DNA from: Georgenia wutianyii
GTDB lineage: Bacteria; Actinomycetota; Actinomycetes; Actinomycetales; Actinomycetaceae
NCBI RefSeq assembly: GCF_006349365.1
Contig: NZ_CP040899.1
Location: 1,612,001 to 1,676,000 of the forward strand
Reading direction: 5' to 3'
DNA: 64,000 nucleotides
The notes beneath the pieces are model-generated. The model did not search any database. It saw only the letters and a list, made by a program, of their open reading frames with translations, and had not been told where the DNA came from. This document shows positions 1 through 12,447 of the stretch, piece after piece. Position numbers and translations under genes: made by a program. Every line of letters begins with the position of its first letter. Within the stretch, counting starts at the first letter, position 1.

Positions 1-54
1 CCGACACCTGTCGAGTGCCGGTAGCATGACCTGCGATCTGCCCATCCTTTAAGG

Positions 55-79
55 CCCGTCCAGTGAGGCGGGGAAGGAG
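55..79 (+). promoter_or_regulatory. PyrR-binding hairpin overlapping the pyrR ribosome binding site
   Basis: Six base pairs (55-60 with 67-72) close a hexaloop CAGTGA at 61-66, which fits the CNGNGA hexaloop described for PyrR-binding RNA loops. The 3' arm runs into GGGAAGGAG (71-79), the Shine-Dalgarno of pyrR at 88. There is no room for a separate attenuator, so PyrR bound with UMP most likely blocks translation initiation, as shown for mycobacterial pyr leaders. The hairpin is seen directly; the mechanism is inferred. Confidence 0.75.
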
Positions 80-87
80 ACTGCCAG

Positions 88-645
88 ATGTCCCCCAGCA
101 CAGCCGTGCCCGTCCTCGGGCCGCAGGAGATCTCCCGCGCGCTGACCCGGATCTCCCACGAGATCCTCGAACGGACCGAGCCGGACGAGTCGCTCGTCAT
201 CCTCGGGATCCCCACGCGCGGGGCACCGCTCGCCCAGCGCCTCCACGAGCGGGTGCTCGCCGCCGGCGGCAGCGCCGCTCTCGGCACGCTCGACGTGACG
301 ATGTACCGCGACGACCTGCGCTCCCAGCCCACGCGCACCCTCCTGCGCACCGAGCTGCCCCCGGGCGGGGTCGACGGCGCGACGGTCGTCCTCGTCGACG
401 ACGTCCTGTACTCCGGGCGCACCATCCGCGCCGCGCTCGACGCGCTCGGTGACCTCGGCCGCCCGGCGCGCGTCCAGCTCGCCGTGCTCGTCGACCGCGG
501 GCACCGCGAGCTGCCCATCCGCGCGGACTACGTCGGCAAGAACCTGCCGACCTCGCGCCACGAGCGCGTCCAGGTCACCCTCGCGGACGTCGACGGCGAG
601 GACGCCGTCACCATCGTCAAGCCCGAGGAGGGGGAGACCCGATGA
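88..645 (+). CDS. pyrR: Bifunctional pyr operon regulator / uracil phosphoribosyltransferase PyrR
   Basis: 185 aa, the usual PyrR length. It is a type I phosphoribosyltransferase fold protein that binds pyr mRNA when charged with UMP and has weak uracil phosphoribosyltransferase activity. The PRPP loop [12 protein letters not shown] sits near residues 101-112, and an N-terminal [13 protein letters not shown] segment is typical of the family. The ATG at 88 follows a strong GGGAAGGAG. Its stop overlaps the pyrB start (ATGA), so it is the first gene of the pyr operon, and the hairpin over its own ribosome binding site implies autoregulation. Confidence 0.96.
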   Translation: MSPSTAVPVLGPQEISRALTRISHEILERTEPDESLVILGIPTRGAPLAQRLHERVLAAGGSAALGTLDVTMYRDDLRSQPTRTLLRTELPPGGVDGATVVLVDDVLYSGRTIRAALDALGDLGRPARVQLAVLVDRGHRELPIRADYVGKNLPTSRHERVQVTLADVDGEDAVTIVKPEEGETR

Positions 646-1625
646 GGCACCTGCTCTCCGCCGCCGACCTCGACCGCGACGCGGCCGTCGCCCTGCTCGA
701 CACCGCCGCGGAGATGGCCGCGACCCAGTCCCGCGAGATCCGCAAGCTGCCCACGCTGCGCGGGCGCACGGTCGTCAACCTCTTCTTCGAGGACTCCACG
801 CGCACCCGGATCTCCTTCGAGGCGGCCGCCAAGCGGCTGTCGGCCGACGTCATCAACTTCGCCGCGAAGGGCTCGAGCGTCTCCAAGGGGGAGTCGCTCA
901 AGGACACCGCCCAGACGCTCCAGGCGATGGGCGCGGACCTGGTCGTCGTGCGGCACAGCGCCTCGGGCGCCCCGCACCGCCTCGCGCACTCCGGCTGGAT
1001 CGACGTCCCGGTCGTCAACGCCGGCGACGGCACCCACCAGCACCCCACGCAGGCGCTCCTCGACGCCTACACGATCCGCCGGCACCTCGCGGCCGAGGGC
1101 GGGGAGTCCCGGGGCCGTGACCTGCGCGGGCTCAAGGTCGTCGTCGTCGGCGACGTCCTCCACTCGCGGGTCGCGCGCTCGAACGTCGACCTGCTGACGA
1201 CGCTCGGCGCGCGGGTCACGCTCGTCGCCCCGCCCACGCTCGTGCCGGTCGGTGCCGAGACGTGGCCCGCCGAGATCCGCTACGACCTCGACGACGCGAT
1301 CGCAGGCGCCCCCGACGCGGTGATGATGCTCCGCGTCCAGCGCGAGCGGATGTCCAGCGCCGGGGGCGGGTTCTTCCCCTCCCCGCAGGAGTACCACCGC
1401 CGTTACGGCCTCACCGGGGCGCGCCTCGCCGCCCTGCCCGACCACGCCATCGTCATGCACCCCGGCCCGATGAACCGCGGCCTGGAGATCTCCGCCGAGG
1501 CCGCCGACAGCCCGCGCTCGACCATCGTCGAGCAGGTCGCCAACGGCGTCTCGGTGCGCATGGCCGTGCTCTACCACCTTCTCGCCGGCGCCCCGGCGAC
1601 CACGACGACAGGAGCGTCCCTGTGA
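642..1625 (+). CDS. pyrB: Aspartate carbamoyltransferase catalytic subunit
   Basis: 327 aa. Joins carbamoyl phosphate and aspartate to N-carbamoylaspartate, the committed step of pyrimidine synthesis. The carbamoyl-phosphate loop STRTR is at residues 52-56. [11 protein letters not shown] in the middle and MHPGPMNRG near the C-terminus are the other active-site segments. The start ATG overlaps the pyrR stop and the stop overlaps the pyrC GTG, so translation is coupled. No pyrI regulatory subunit follows, consistent with the class in which PyrB associates with dihydroorotase, here encoded next door. Confidence 0.97.
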   Translation: MRHLLSAADLDRDAAVALLDTAAEMAATQSREIRKLPTLRGRTVVNLFFEDSTRTRISFEAAAKRLSADVINFAAKGSSVSKGESLKDTAQTLQAMGADLVVVRHSASGAPHRLAHSGWIDVPVVNAGDGTHQHPTQALLDAYTIRRHLAAEGGESRGRDLRGLKVVVVGDVLHSRVARSNVDLLTTLGARVTLVAPPTLVPVGAETWPAEIRYDLDDAIAGAPDAVMMLRVQRERMSSAGGGFFPSPQEYHRRYGLTGARLAALPDHAIVMHPGPMNRGLEISAEAADSPRSTIVEQVANGVSVRMAVLYHLLAGAPATTTTGASL

Positions 1626-2941
1626 CCAGCTACCTCATCCGGGGGGCCGCGCCGCTCGGCGGCGAGCCCACCGACCTCCTCCTCACCGACGGCGTCATCG
1701 CCGCGACCGGCGCCGACGCCGCCGCCGGGGCCGGCAGCGACACCCAGGTGGTCGACGCCGAGGGCCTGGTCGCCCTGCCGGGCCTCGTCGACCTCCACAC
1801 CCACCTGCGCGAGCCGGGCCGCGAGGACGCCGAGACCGTGTGGTCGGGCACCCGCGCCGCGGCGGTCGGCGGCTTCACCGCCGTCCACGCGATGGCCAAC
1901 ACCTACCCGGTGGCCGACACCGCCGGTGTCGTCGAGCAGGTGTGGCGCCTGGGCCGCGAGGCCGGATGGGTGGACGTCCTGCCGGTCGGCGCCGTCACCG
2001 TGGGTCTGGCGGGGGAGCAGCTCGCCGAGCTCGGCGCCATGGCCACCTCGAAGGCCCGCGTGCGGGTCTTCTCCGACGACGGCAAGTGCGTGTGGGACCC
2101 CGTCCTCATGCGCCGCGCGCTGGAGTACGTCAAGGCGTTCGACGGCGTCGTCGCCCAGCACGCCCAGGAGCCGCGGCTCACCGAGGGCGCGCAGATGAAC
2201 GAGGGCGTCGTGTCCGCCGAGCTCGGCCTCACCGGCTGGCCGGCGGTCGCCGAGGAGTCGATCATCGCCCGCGACGTGCTCCTCGCCGAGCACGTGGGCT
2301 CGCGCGTGCACATCTGCCACCTCTCGACGGCGGGGTCGGTGGAGATCGTCCGCTGGGCCAAGTCACGCGGCATCGACGTCACCGCCGAGGTCACCCCGCA
2401 CCACCTGCTCCTCACCGACGACCTCGCCCGCAGCTACGACCCGGTGTTCAAGGTCAACCCGCCGCTGCGCACCGAGGAGGACGTCCTCGCCCTGCGCGCC
2501 GCGCTGGCCGACGGGACGATCGACATCGTCGCCACCGACCACGCCCCCCACCCGGTGGAGGACAAGGACTGCGAGTGGGCCGACGCCGCCTTCGGCATGA
2601 CCGGCCTGGAGACCGCGCTGCCGGTCGTCATCGAGACGATGGTCGAGCCCGGCCTGCTCGACTGGGCCGGCGTCGCGCGCGTCCTGTCGACCGCGCCCGC
2701 CCGCATCGGGCGGGTCGAGGGTCACGGGCGCCCGATCGCCGTCGGTGAGCCCGCCAACCTCACCCTCGTCGACCCGGCGGCGCGCGTCACCGTCGACGGC
2801 GCCCACCAGGCGACCACCAGCCGCAACACCCCGTTCCAGGGCCGTACCCTTCCAGGGCGCGTCGTGGCCACGTTCCTCCGCGGGCGTCCAACGGTCCTCG
2901 ACGCCCAGCCCGTCGCCGAGCACACAGGAGGATCTCGTTGA
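1622..2941 (+). CDS. pyrC: Dihydroorotase
   Basis: 439 aa from a GTG that overlaps the pyrB stop (GTGA). A zinc amidohydrolase that cyclises N-carbamoylaspartate to dihydroorotate. The metal ligands are in HTHLREPG (about residues 59-66). [12 protein letters not shown] and ATDHAPHP in the C-terminal half give the substrate and catalytic Asp motifs. Length and motifs match class I dihydroorotases that work with PyrB. An open frame extends far upstream to about 1262 but runs through pyrB and is not used. The stop overlaps the TTG start of carA. Confidence 0.96.
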   Translation: MTSYLIRGAAPLGGEPTDLLLTDGVIAATGADAAAGAGSDTQVVDAEGLVALPGLVDLHTHLREPGREDAETVWSGTRAAAVGGFTAVHAMANTYPVADTAGVVEQVWRLGREAGWVDVLPVGAVTVGLAGEQLAELGAMATSKARVRVFSDDGKCVWDPVLMRRALEYVKAFDGVVAQHAQEPRLTEGAQMNEGVVSAELGLTGWPAVAEESIIARDVLLAEHVGSRVHICHLSTAGSVEIVRWAKSRGIDVTAEVTPHHLLLTDDLARSYDPVFKVNPPLRTEEDVLALRAALADGTIDIVATDHAPHPVEDKDCEWADAAFGMTGLETALPVVIETMVEPGLLDWAGVARVLSTAPARIGRVEGHGRPIAVGEPANLTLVDPAARVTVDGAHQATTSRNTPFQGRTLPGRVVATFLRGRPTVLDAQPVAEHTGGSR

Positions 2942-4151
2942 GGTACCAGCGTGAGGACGCCCTGCTCGTCCTCGAGGACGGGTTCGTCCTCGCCGGCCAG
3001 GCCTACGCCGCCGAAGGACGCACGGTGGGGGAGATCGTCTTCGCCACCGCGATGACGGGCTACCAGGAGACGGTCACCGACCCGTCCTACCACCGCCAGA
3101 TCATCACGATGACCGCGCCGCACATCGGCAACACGGGCGTCAACGCCGAGGACGCCGAGTCGGCCCGCGTGTGGGTCGCCGGGCTCGTGGTGCGCGAGCC
3201 CGCCCGGCGCGCGTCGAACTGGCGCTCCACCCACGAGTTCGAGGACGAGCTGCGCGAGCAGGGCGTCGTCGGGATCTGCCACGTCGACACCCGGGCGCTC
3301 ACCCGCCACCTGCGCGACCGCGGCGTCATGCGCGCCGGGATCTTCTCCGGCTCGGCGCTGCCCGCCGGGGCGATGACCCTCGGGCGTCCCGGGCTCGACG
3401 TGCTCGTCGACCTCGTGCGCCAGGCGCCGCAGATGTCCGGCGCCGCCCTCGCCGGGGAGGTCTCCACGCCGGAGGCCTACGTCGTCGAGCCGACCGGTGA
3501 GTTCGCCGGCAAGGAGCCGGTGGCCGAGATCGTCGCCGTCGACCTCGGGATCAAGGCGCGCACGCCTGCCCAGCTCGCCGAGCGCGGCGCCCGCGTCCAC
3601 GTCGTCCCGCAGCGCACGACGCTCGCCGAGATCGTCGCCCTCCACCCCGACGGCGTCTTCTTCTCCAACGGGCCCGGGGACCCGGGCACCGCGGACCACG
3701 AGGTCGACGTCCTGCGCGGCGTCCTGTCGGCCGGCCTGCCGTTCTTCGGGATCTGCTTCGGCAACCAGCTGCTCGGCCGGGCCCTGGGCTACGGCACCTA
3801 CAAGCTCGACTACGGGCACCGCGGCGTCAACCAGCCGGTCCTCGACCGCGCCACCGGCAAGGTCGAGATCACCGCGCACAACCACGGCTTCGCGGTCGAC
3901 GCCCCGGTCGGGGAGGTGACCCTCGCGCCGTACGACGACGGGCGGTTCGGCCGCGTCGAGGTCTCCCACATCAGCCTCAACGACGGTGTCGTCGAGGGCC
4001 TGCGCGCCCTGGACATCCCCGCCTTCTCCGTCCAGTACCACCCCGAGGCGGCCGCCGGCCCGCACGACGCCGCCCACCTGTTCGACCGCTTCCTCGAGCT
4101 CGTCGCCGCCCATCGCGCGGCGCGCTCCCAGACGACCGGAGAGGACGCCTG

Positions 4152-4152
<1 letters not shown>
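2938..4152 (+). CDS. carA: Carbamoyl-phosphate synthase small subunit (glutaminase)
   Basis: 404 aa. Hydrolyses glutamine and channels ammonia to CarB. It has the CPSase small-subunit N-terminal domain followed by a class I glutamine amidotransferase domain: nucleophile Cys in FFGICFGNQ, then HNHGF and the catalytic His-Glu in YHPEAA. The start is a rare TTG at 2938, chosen because CAGGAGGA lies just upstream and TTGA overlaps the pyrC stop. Its stop shares one base with the carB ATG, giving near-equimolar subunits. Confidence 0.96.
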
Positions 4153-7444
<3,292 letters not shown>

Positions 7445-7448
<4 letters not shown>

Positions 7449-8293
7449 CGCCCTTCGGCACGCGGCTGGCGGCCGCGATGGACGAGCACGGCCCGCTGTG
7501 CGTCGGCATCGACCCGCACCCCGGGCTGCTCGCCGCGTGGGGGCTGGGCGACGACGCCGCCGGGCTGCGTGAGTTCGCGCTGCGCGTCGTCGAGGCGCTC
7601 GGCGGCCGGGTGGCGGCGCTCAAGCCGCAGTCCGCGCTGTTCGAGCGGCACGGCTCGGCGGGCGTCGCCGCGCTCGAGGAGGTGCTCGGGGCGTGCCGGG
7701 GGACGGGCACGCTCAGCGTCCTGGACGTCAAGCGCGGCGACATCGGCTCGACGATGGCCGGCTACGCCCAGGCCTACCTCGCCGACGGCGCGCCGCTGGC
7801 CGCCGACGCCGTCACCCTCTCCCCGTACCTCGGGCTCGGGTCGCTCGCTCCTGCCGTCGAGCTCGCCCACCAGACCGGCCGCGGGGTGTTCGTCCTCGCT
7901 CTCACCTCCAACCCGGAGGGCGCGGGCGTCCAGCACGCCGTCGGCCCGGACGGGCGGTCGGTCGCGGCCGGCGTCGTCGACGGCGTCGGCGCGCTCAACG
8001 CCGCCGGGCCGGCGGCTCAGGGCCTCGGGTCGGTCGGCCTCGTCGTCGGCGCGACGGTCGGCCCGGCGGTCCGTGAGCTCGGCATCGACCTCGCGGCCTC
8101 CCGCGCCCCGCTGCTCGCGCCCGGCTTCGGTGCCCAGGGCGCCGGCCGCGCCGAGGTCACCGAGGTGTTCGCCGGCGCCGAGCGCGCCGTCCTCGCGAGC
8201 ACCTCGCGAGCGGTCCTCGCGGCCGGGCCGGACGGGCTCCTCCGGGCCGTCGAGGACGCCACGGCCGAGGTCCGCGCCGCCCTCGGTCGGTGA
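7445..8293 (+). CDS. pyrF: Orotidine 5'-phosphate decarboxylase (type 2)
   Basis: 282 aa, the long type 2 form found in actinobacteria. Last step of UMP synthesis. The TIM-barrel active site is [11 protein letters not shown] with the catalytic pair D94 and K96 followed by a further Asp. N-terminal CVGIDPHP binds substrate. GTG start overlaps the carB stop. No pyrD or pyrE is in this window, so those steps are encoded elsewhere. Last gene of the pyr operon. Confidence 0.95.
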
Positions 8294-8404
8294 CCATCCG
8301 CTCAACGACCCCGCAGGTCCTGGCACACTGAGGCTGACGGTCGGTACCTTTCCCCCAAGGACCGTCCCTCCCAGCCCCCTCCGTCCCCCTCCGAGGTGAT
8401 CCCC

Positions 8405-8716
8405 GTGGCCCTCCCGTCACTGACTCCCGAGCAGCGCGCCGCCGCCCTGGCCAAGGCCGCTGCCGCCCGAAACCGCCGAGCCGAGGTGAAGAACCGGCTG
8501 AAGTACTCCCAGACCTCCCTCTCCCAGGTGGTCAAGGACGCCGGCGACGACGAGGCGCTCGGCAAGATGCGCGTCGTCGAGCTCCTCGAGTCCCTCCCCG
8601 GCGTGGGGAAGGTCAAGAGCCGCACGATCATGGCCGAGATCGGCATCTCCGAGTCCCGGCGCGTGCGTGGCCTCGGCCACAACCAGGTCACCGCTCTCGT
8701 CGAGCGTTTCGGGTGA
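8405..8716 (+). CDS. mihF: Actinobacterial integration host factor MihF
   Basis: 103 aa nucleoid-associated protein, unrelated to enterobacterial IHF but called integration host factor because of its role in mycobacteriophage L5 integration. The sequence [14 protein letters not shown] at the N-terminus and the C-terminal [16 protein letters not shown] segment match the family, the latter being its helix-two-turn-helix DNA-binding region. The GTG at 8405 is preferred over 8396 because homologues begin at this VALP and GAGGTGA at 8393-8399 gives correct spacing. Its stop overlaps gmk, an arrangement conserved in actinobacteria. Confidence 0.93.
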   Translation: MALPSLTPEQRAAALAKAAAARNRRAEVKNRLKYSQTSLSQVVKDAGDDEALGKMRVVELLESLPGVGKVKSRTIMAEIGISESRRVRGLGHNQVTALVERFG

Positions 8717-9300
8717 CCGTGGCGGCCCACTCCCCAGCTGCCGAGTCACGCCTCACCGTCCTCGCCGGCCCCACCGCCGTCGGCAAGGGCACCGTCTCCG
8801 CCGACATCCGCCGCCGCTACCCGCAGGTGTGGCTCTCGGTCTCCGCGACCACCCGGGCACCGCGCCCGGGAGAGGTCGACGGCGTCCACTACCACTTCGT
8901 CTCGGACGCCGAGTTCGACCGCATGGTCGCCGAGGACGAGCTCCTCGAGTGGGCCGTCGTGCACGGCCGCAACCGCTACGGCACGCCGCGCGGACCTGTC
9001 GAGGCCCAGCTGAGCAGCGGACAGCCCGCGCTGCTCGAGATCGACCTCCAGGGCGCGCGCCAGGTCCGCCGGACCATGCCGCACGCCCACTTCGTGTTCC
9101 TCGCGCCGCCGTCGTTCGAGGAGCTCGAGCGCCGGCTGCTCGGCCGGGGCACCGAGGGTCCGGAGGAGCGCGAGCGTCGGCTGCGCACCGCCCGGGAGGA
9201 GCTCGCCGCGGCGGGGGAGTTCGACGACGTCGTCGTCAACGACGTCGTGACACGCGCCACGGACGAGCTCGTCTCCCTCATGGGCCTGCCGACCGAGTAG
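8713..9300 (+). CDS. gmk: Guanylate kinase
   Basis: 195 aa. Phosphorylates GMP/dGMP to GDP. P-loop GPTAVGKGT at residues 19-27, GMP-binding [12 protein letters not shown] and the YG segment (NRYGTPRG) are present, and [13 protein letters not shown] follows, all typical. The GTG start overlaps the mihF stop. Its TAG stop lies inside a TAGACT -10-like box (9298-9303) that probably drives rpoZ, so gene end and downstream promoter overlap. Confidence 0.95.
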   Translation: MTVAAHSPAAESRLTVLAGPTAVGKGTVSADIRRRYPQVWLSVSATTRAPRPGEVDGVHYHFVSDAEFDRMVAEDELLEWAVVHGRNRYGTPRGPVEAQLSSGQPALLEIDLQGARQVRRTMPHAHFVFLAPPSFEELERRLLGRGTEGPEERERRLRTAREELAAAGEFDDVVVNDVVTRATDELVSLMGLPTE

Positions 9301-9366
9301 ACTTGACCGTTGCGCGTGTCCCGGGTCCGGGACGCCGCCCGCCACCAGAATCACGTGAGGTGACCA

Positions 9367-9630
9367 TTGTCCGGAACCGTTGCCCAGCCCGAAGGCATCA
9401 CCGACCCGCCGATCGACCAGCTGCTCGAGGCCGCGGACTCCAAGTACGCCCTCGTCATCTACGGCGCCAAGCGCGCCCGTCAGATCAACGCGTACAACGC
9501 CCAGCTCCAGGAGGGTCTCCTCGAGTTCGTCGGCCCGCTCGTCCCGCACGCGCAGACCGACAAGCCGCTGTCGATCGCGCTCCGCGAGATCAACGAGGGG
9601 CTGCTGCAGGTCACCCCGACCGAGGGCTGA
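9367..9630 (+). CDS. rpoZ: DNA-directed RNA polymerase omega subunit
   Basis: 87 aa. Omega chaperones the beta' subunit during RNA polymerase assembly. The signature is [19 protein letters not shown] near residues 23-41. The start is TTG at 9367, inferred from homologue length (N-terminus [14 protein letters not shown]) and the GTGAGGTGA ribosome binding site just upstream; the nearest alternatives would truncate the protein. A TAGACT -10 candidate lies at 9298-9303. coaBC begins one base after the stop. Confidence 0.93.
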   Translation: MSGTVAQPEGITDPPIDQLLEAADSKYALVIYGAKRARQINAYNAQLQEGLLEFVGPLVPHAQTDKPLSIALREINEGLLQVTPTEG

Positions 9631-9631
9631 C

Positions 9632-10849
9632 ATGACGCACACGGGCGGCCTGCGCGTGCTGCTCGGGGTGACCGGCGGCATCGCCGCGTACAAGGCGGTC
9701 CTCGTCCTGCGCGCACTGCGCGAGGCGGGCCACCGGGTGCGGGTCATCCCCACCGCGGCCGCCCTCGAGTTCGTCGGGCGCCCCACGTGGGAAGCGCTGT
9801 CCGGTGAGCCGGTGACGACGAGCGTCTTCGACGGCGCGACCGAGGTCGACCACGTCGCCCTCGGTCGCAGCGCCGACCTCGTCGTCGTCGCCCCCGCCAC
9901 CGCCGACCTGCTCGCCCGCGCCGCCTCCGGGCGTGCGGACGACCTCCTGACGACGACGCTGCTCACCGTCACCGCCCCGGTGCTCCTCGCCCCGGCGATG
10001 CACACCGAGATGTGGCTGCACCCGGCGACCGTCGCGAACGTCGCGACCCTGCGCGCCCGGGGCGTCACCGTCCTCGAGCCGGACTCCGGGCGCCTCACCG
10101 GCACCGACTCCGGACCCGGCAGGCTGCCCGAGCCGGCGACGATCACCGCCGCCGCCCTCGCGCTCCTCGCGCCGCAGGACCTCGCCGGGCGCACCGTCGT
10201 CGTCACCGCGGGCGGCACCCGCGAGCCGCTCGACCCCGTGCGCTTCCTCGGCAACCGGTCCTCCGGGCGCCAGGGCGTGGAGATCGCGGTCGAGGCGGCC
10301 CGCCGCGGCGCCCGGGTGCGCCTGATCGCCGCGTCCGTCGACGCCTCCGCCCGCGCGCTCGCCGCGCACCCCGCCGTCGAGGTGACCGACGTCGAGACGA
10401 CCGCCGAGCTCGCCGCCGCCGTCGACGACGCGACCGCCGATGCCGACGTCCTCGTCATGGCCGCCGCCGTCGCCGACTTCCGCCCGCGCACCACCGCGGA
10501 GCGCAAGATCAAGAAGGGGGAGGGGGCCCCGGAGGTCCTCGACCTCGTCCAGAACCCCGACATCCTCGCCACCGTCGCGGCCCGCCCCCGCGACCACCTC
10601 GTCGTCGTCGGCTTCGCCGCCGAGACGGGGGACCCGGACGAGGTGCTCGAGCTCGGCCGCGCCAAGGCGCGGCGCAAGGGGGCGGACCTGCTCGCCGTCA
10701 ACGCGGTGGGCAAGGGCCGGGGATTCGGTGACGTCGACAACGCCGTCACCGTCCTCGGCCCGGACGGCGCCGCCGTGGGGGCGGCCGCCGGGACCAAGCA
10801 CGACGTCGCGCGCGGCCTGTGGGACCTCATCGTCCCGCGGCTGCGCTGA
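9632..10849 (+). CDS. coaBC: Bifunctional phosphopantothenoylcysteine decarboxylase / phosphopantothenate-cysteine ligase
   Basis: 405 aa. The N-terminal CoaC flavoprotein domain (about 1-180) decarboxylates phosphopantothenoylcysteine. The C-terminal CoaB domain couples phosphopantothenate to cysteine. Visible are GVTGGIAAYK, the active-site His in EVDHVALGR, APAMHTEMW, then VTAGGTREPLDPVRFLGN and the ligase motif with KIKK followed by LVQNPDIL. The Cys of the CoaC flap seen in E. coli is replaced in GTDSGPGRLPEP, as in mycobacterial CoaBC. The ATG at 9632 follows the rpoZ stop by one base. Confidence 0.95.
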   Translation: MTHTGGLRVLLGVTGGIAAYKAVLVLRALREAGHRVRVIPTAAALEFVGRPTWEALSGEPVTTSVFDGATEVDHVALGRSADLVVVAPATADLLARAASGRADDLLTTTLLTVTAPVLLAPAMHTEMWLHPATVANVATLRARGVTVLEPDSGRLTGTDSGPGRLPEPATITAAALALLAPQDLAGRTVVVTAGGTREPLDPVRFLGNRSSGRQGVEIAVEAARRGARVRLIAASVDASARALAAHPAVEVTDVETTAELAAAVDDATADADVLVMAAAVADFRPRTTAERKIKKGEGAPEVLDLVQNPDILATVAARPRDHLVVVGFAAETGDPDEVLELGRAKARRKGADLLAVNAVGKGRGFGDVDNAVTVLGPDGAAVGAAAGTKHDVARGLWDLIVPRLR

Positions 10850-10871
10850 CAAGCACGACTAGGATCGATCG

Positions 10872-12077
10872 GTGACCTCCAACGCCAGCCTGCGTCTGTT
10901 CACGTCCGAGTCGGTGACCGAGGGTCACCCCGACAAGGTCTGTGACCGGATCTCCGACTCCATCCTCGACGCGATCCTCCGGGAGGACCGGGACGCCCGG
11001 GTCGCCGTCGAGACCCTCGTGACGACAGGTCTGGTGACCGTCGCCGGCGAGGTGACCACCGAGGCGTACGTCGAGATCCCGCAGATCGTGCGCGCCGAGG
11101 TCAACGCGATCGGCTACACCTCCTCCGCGATCGGCTTCGACGGGCACTCGTGCGGCGTCCAGGTGTCGATCGGGCAGCAGTCGCCGGACATCGCCAGCGG
11201 CGTCGACAAGTCCTGGGAGAACCGGACCGGCGAGACGCACGACCCCTACGACGACCAGGGCGCCGGCGACCAGGGCTTCATGGTCGGCTACGCGAGCGAC
11301 GACACCGCCCAGCTCATGCCGCTGCCGATCTGGCTCGCCCACCGGCTCGCCGAGCGTCTCGCCCGGGTGCGCAAGGAGGGGATCGTCCCCGGCCTGCGGC
11401 CCGACGGCAAGACCCAGGTGACCATCGCCTACGACGGCGACCGACCGGTCGCACTCGACTCCCTCGTCGTGTCCACCCAGCACGACGCCGACGTCACGAG
11501 CGCGTGGCTGCAGTCGGCCGTCGCCGCCGAGGTCGTCGCCCCCGTGCTCGCCGAGCACGCCGGTGCGCTCGACACCGCCGGGCACACGCTCTACGTCAAC
11601 CCGACCGGGCAGTTCGTCGTCGGCGGCCCGATGGGCGACGCCGGCCTCACCGGCCGCAAGATCATCGTCGACACCTACGGCGGCATGGCCCGTCACGGCG
11701 GTGGCGCGTTCTCCGGCAAGGATCCCTCGAAGGTCGACCGCTCGGCGTCCTACGCCACCCGCTGGGTCGCGAAGAACGTCGTCGCCGCCGGTCTCGCCCG
11801 CCGCTGTGAGGTGCACGTCGCGTACGCGATCGGCAAGGCGCACCCCGTGGGCCTGTACGTCGAGACGTTCGGCACCGAGACCGTCCCGGTCGCCCGGATC
11901 GAGGCCGCGATCCGCGAGGTCTTCGACCTGCGGCCCGCCGCCATCGTCGACGCCCTCGACCTCAAGCGGCCGATCTACCGCGACACGAGCGCCTACGGCC
12001 ACTTCGGCCGCGAGCTGGAGAACTTCACCTGGGAGCGCACCGACCGCGTCGACCAGCTCCGCGCCGCCATCAGCTGA
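10872..12077 (+). CDS. metK: S-adenosylmethionine synthetase
   Basis: 401 aa. Makes S-adenosylmethionine from methionine and ATP. Three-domain MetK with [12 protein letters not shown] near residue 17, [12 protein letters not shown], and the P-loop-like [20 protein letters not shown] start lies 6 nt after a TAGGAT -10 box (10860-10865), with no Shine-Dalgarno, so a leaderless transcript is likely although the gene follows coaBC by only 22 nt. Downstream of the stop come a C-rich stretch and the longest 18-bp repeat array. Confidence 0.97.
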   Translation: MTSNASLRLFTSESVTEGHPDKVCDRISDSILDAILREDRDARVAVETLVTTGLVTVAGEVTTEAYVEIPQIVRAEVNAIGYTSSAIGFDGHSCGVQVSIGQQSPDIASGVDKSWENRTGETHDPYDDQGAGDQGFMVGYASDDTAQLMPLPIWLAHRLAERLARVRKEGIVPGLRPDGKTQVTIAYDGDRPVALDSLVVSTQHDADVTSAWLQSAVAAEVVAPVLAEHAGALDTAGHTLYVNPTGQFVVGGPMGDAGLTGRKIIVDTYGGMARHGGGAFSGKDPSKVDRSASYATRWVAKNVVAAGLARRCEVHVAYAIGKAHPVGLYVETFGTETVPVARIEAAIREVFDLRPAAIVDALDLKRPIYRDTSAYGHFGRELENFTWERTDRVDQLRAAIS

Positions 12078-12112
12078 CCCGCCCGCACCTCCCCCCTCAC
12101 CCCCTCACCCGC

Positions 12113-12310
12113 GAGAGCCGACTTCCGCACGAGAGCGGAGTTGGTCGCGAGAGCGGAGTTGGTCGCGAGAGCGGAGTTGCGCACGAGAGCCGACTTCTGC
12201 GCGAGAGCGGAGTTGGTCGCGAGAGCGGAGTTGCGCACGAGAGCCGACTTCTGCGCGAGAGCAGACTTCTGCCCGAGAGCGGAGTTGGTCGCGATCGCCG
12301 ACTTCTGCCC
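12113..12310 (+). repeat. Array A: eleven tandem 18-bp units downstream of metK
   Basis: Units of exactly 18 bp abut without spacers, starting at 12113, 12131, 12149, 12167, 12185, 12203, 12221, 12239, 12257, 12275 and 12293. Two versions alternate: GAGAGCGGAGTTGGTCGC-like (units 2, 3, 4, 6, 7, 10) and GAGAGCCGACTTCTGCGC-like (1, 5, 8, 11, with 9 a variant). The first unit starts 35 bases after the metK stop, in sense orientation. Confidence 0.95.
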
Positions 12311-12344
12311 GGACGGCGCCGATTCCACAGGTTCCAGCCCGCTC

Positions 12345-12356
12345 CTCCGATCGGAG
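12345..12356. repeat. 12-bp perfect palindrome between two facing repeat arrays
   Basis: CTCCGATCGGAG is self-complementary over all 12 bases. It can extend as a short stem (CGCTCC at 12340-12345 with GGAGCG at 12353-12358). It lies between array A (metK sense) and the two units in priA sense, where a bidirectional terminator would be expected. No U-tract follows. Confidence 0.5.
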
Positions 12357-12372
12357 CGGTCGATGCCCGAAC

Positions 12373-12408
12373 CCTCGTGAGTCGGCTGTCGAGCGGAACT
12401 CGGCTGTC
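12373..12408 (-). repeat. Two 18-bp units in priA sense
   Basis: Read on the minus strand, 12408-12391 is GACAGCCGAGTTCCGCTC and 12390-12373 is GACAGCCGACTCACGAGG, the second decayed in its last third. They follow the priA stop (12448) after a C-rich stretch with CCCTCACCC, closely resembling the run-in to array A. Same family as the arrays at 12113, 14545 and 34597. Confidence 0.85.
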
Positions 12409-12447
12409 GGCGGGTGAGGGTGCGGCTGTGGTCGCTCGGCGTACCGG

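Larger units (their letters stand above)
12078..12447. other. 370-bp convergent intergenic region metK/priA filled with repeats
   Basis: It contains, in order, a C-rich stretch (about 12087-12110), eleven 18-bp units (12113-12310), the perfect palindrome CTCCGATCGGAG (12345-12356), and two further 18-bp units on the opposite strand (12373-12408), which follow the priA stop. Several frames stay open through the array only because 18 is a multiple of 3 and the unit has no stop. No plausible start or known protein is seen. Confidence 0.8.

Noticed and set aside
12113..12310. CRISPR array
   Set aside because: Units abut at exactly 18 bp with no spacers, no variable spacer sequence and no cas gene in the window.
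12111..12380. Protein-coding hexapeptide repeat (Ala-Glu/Asp-Leu/Phe type) in array A
   Set aside because: Only open because 18 is a multiple of three and the unit has no stop. No Shine-Dalgarno; it is in frame with metK here, but the same reading in arrays B and C is out of frame with yeiH and ppm1.
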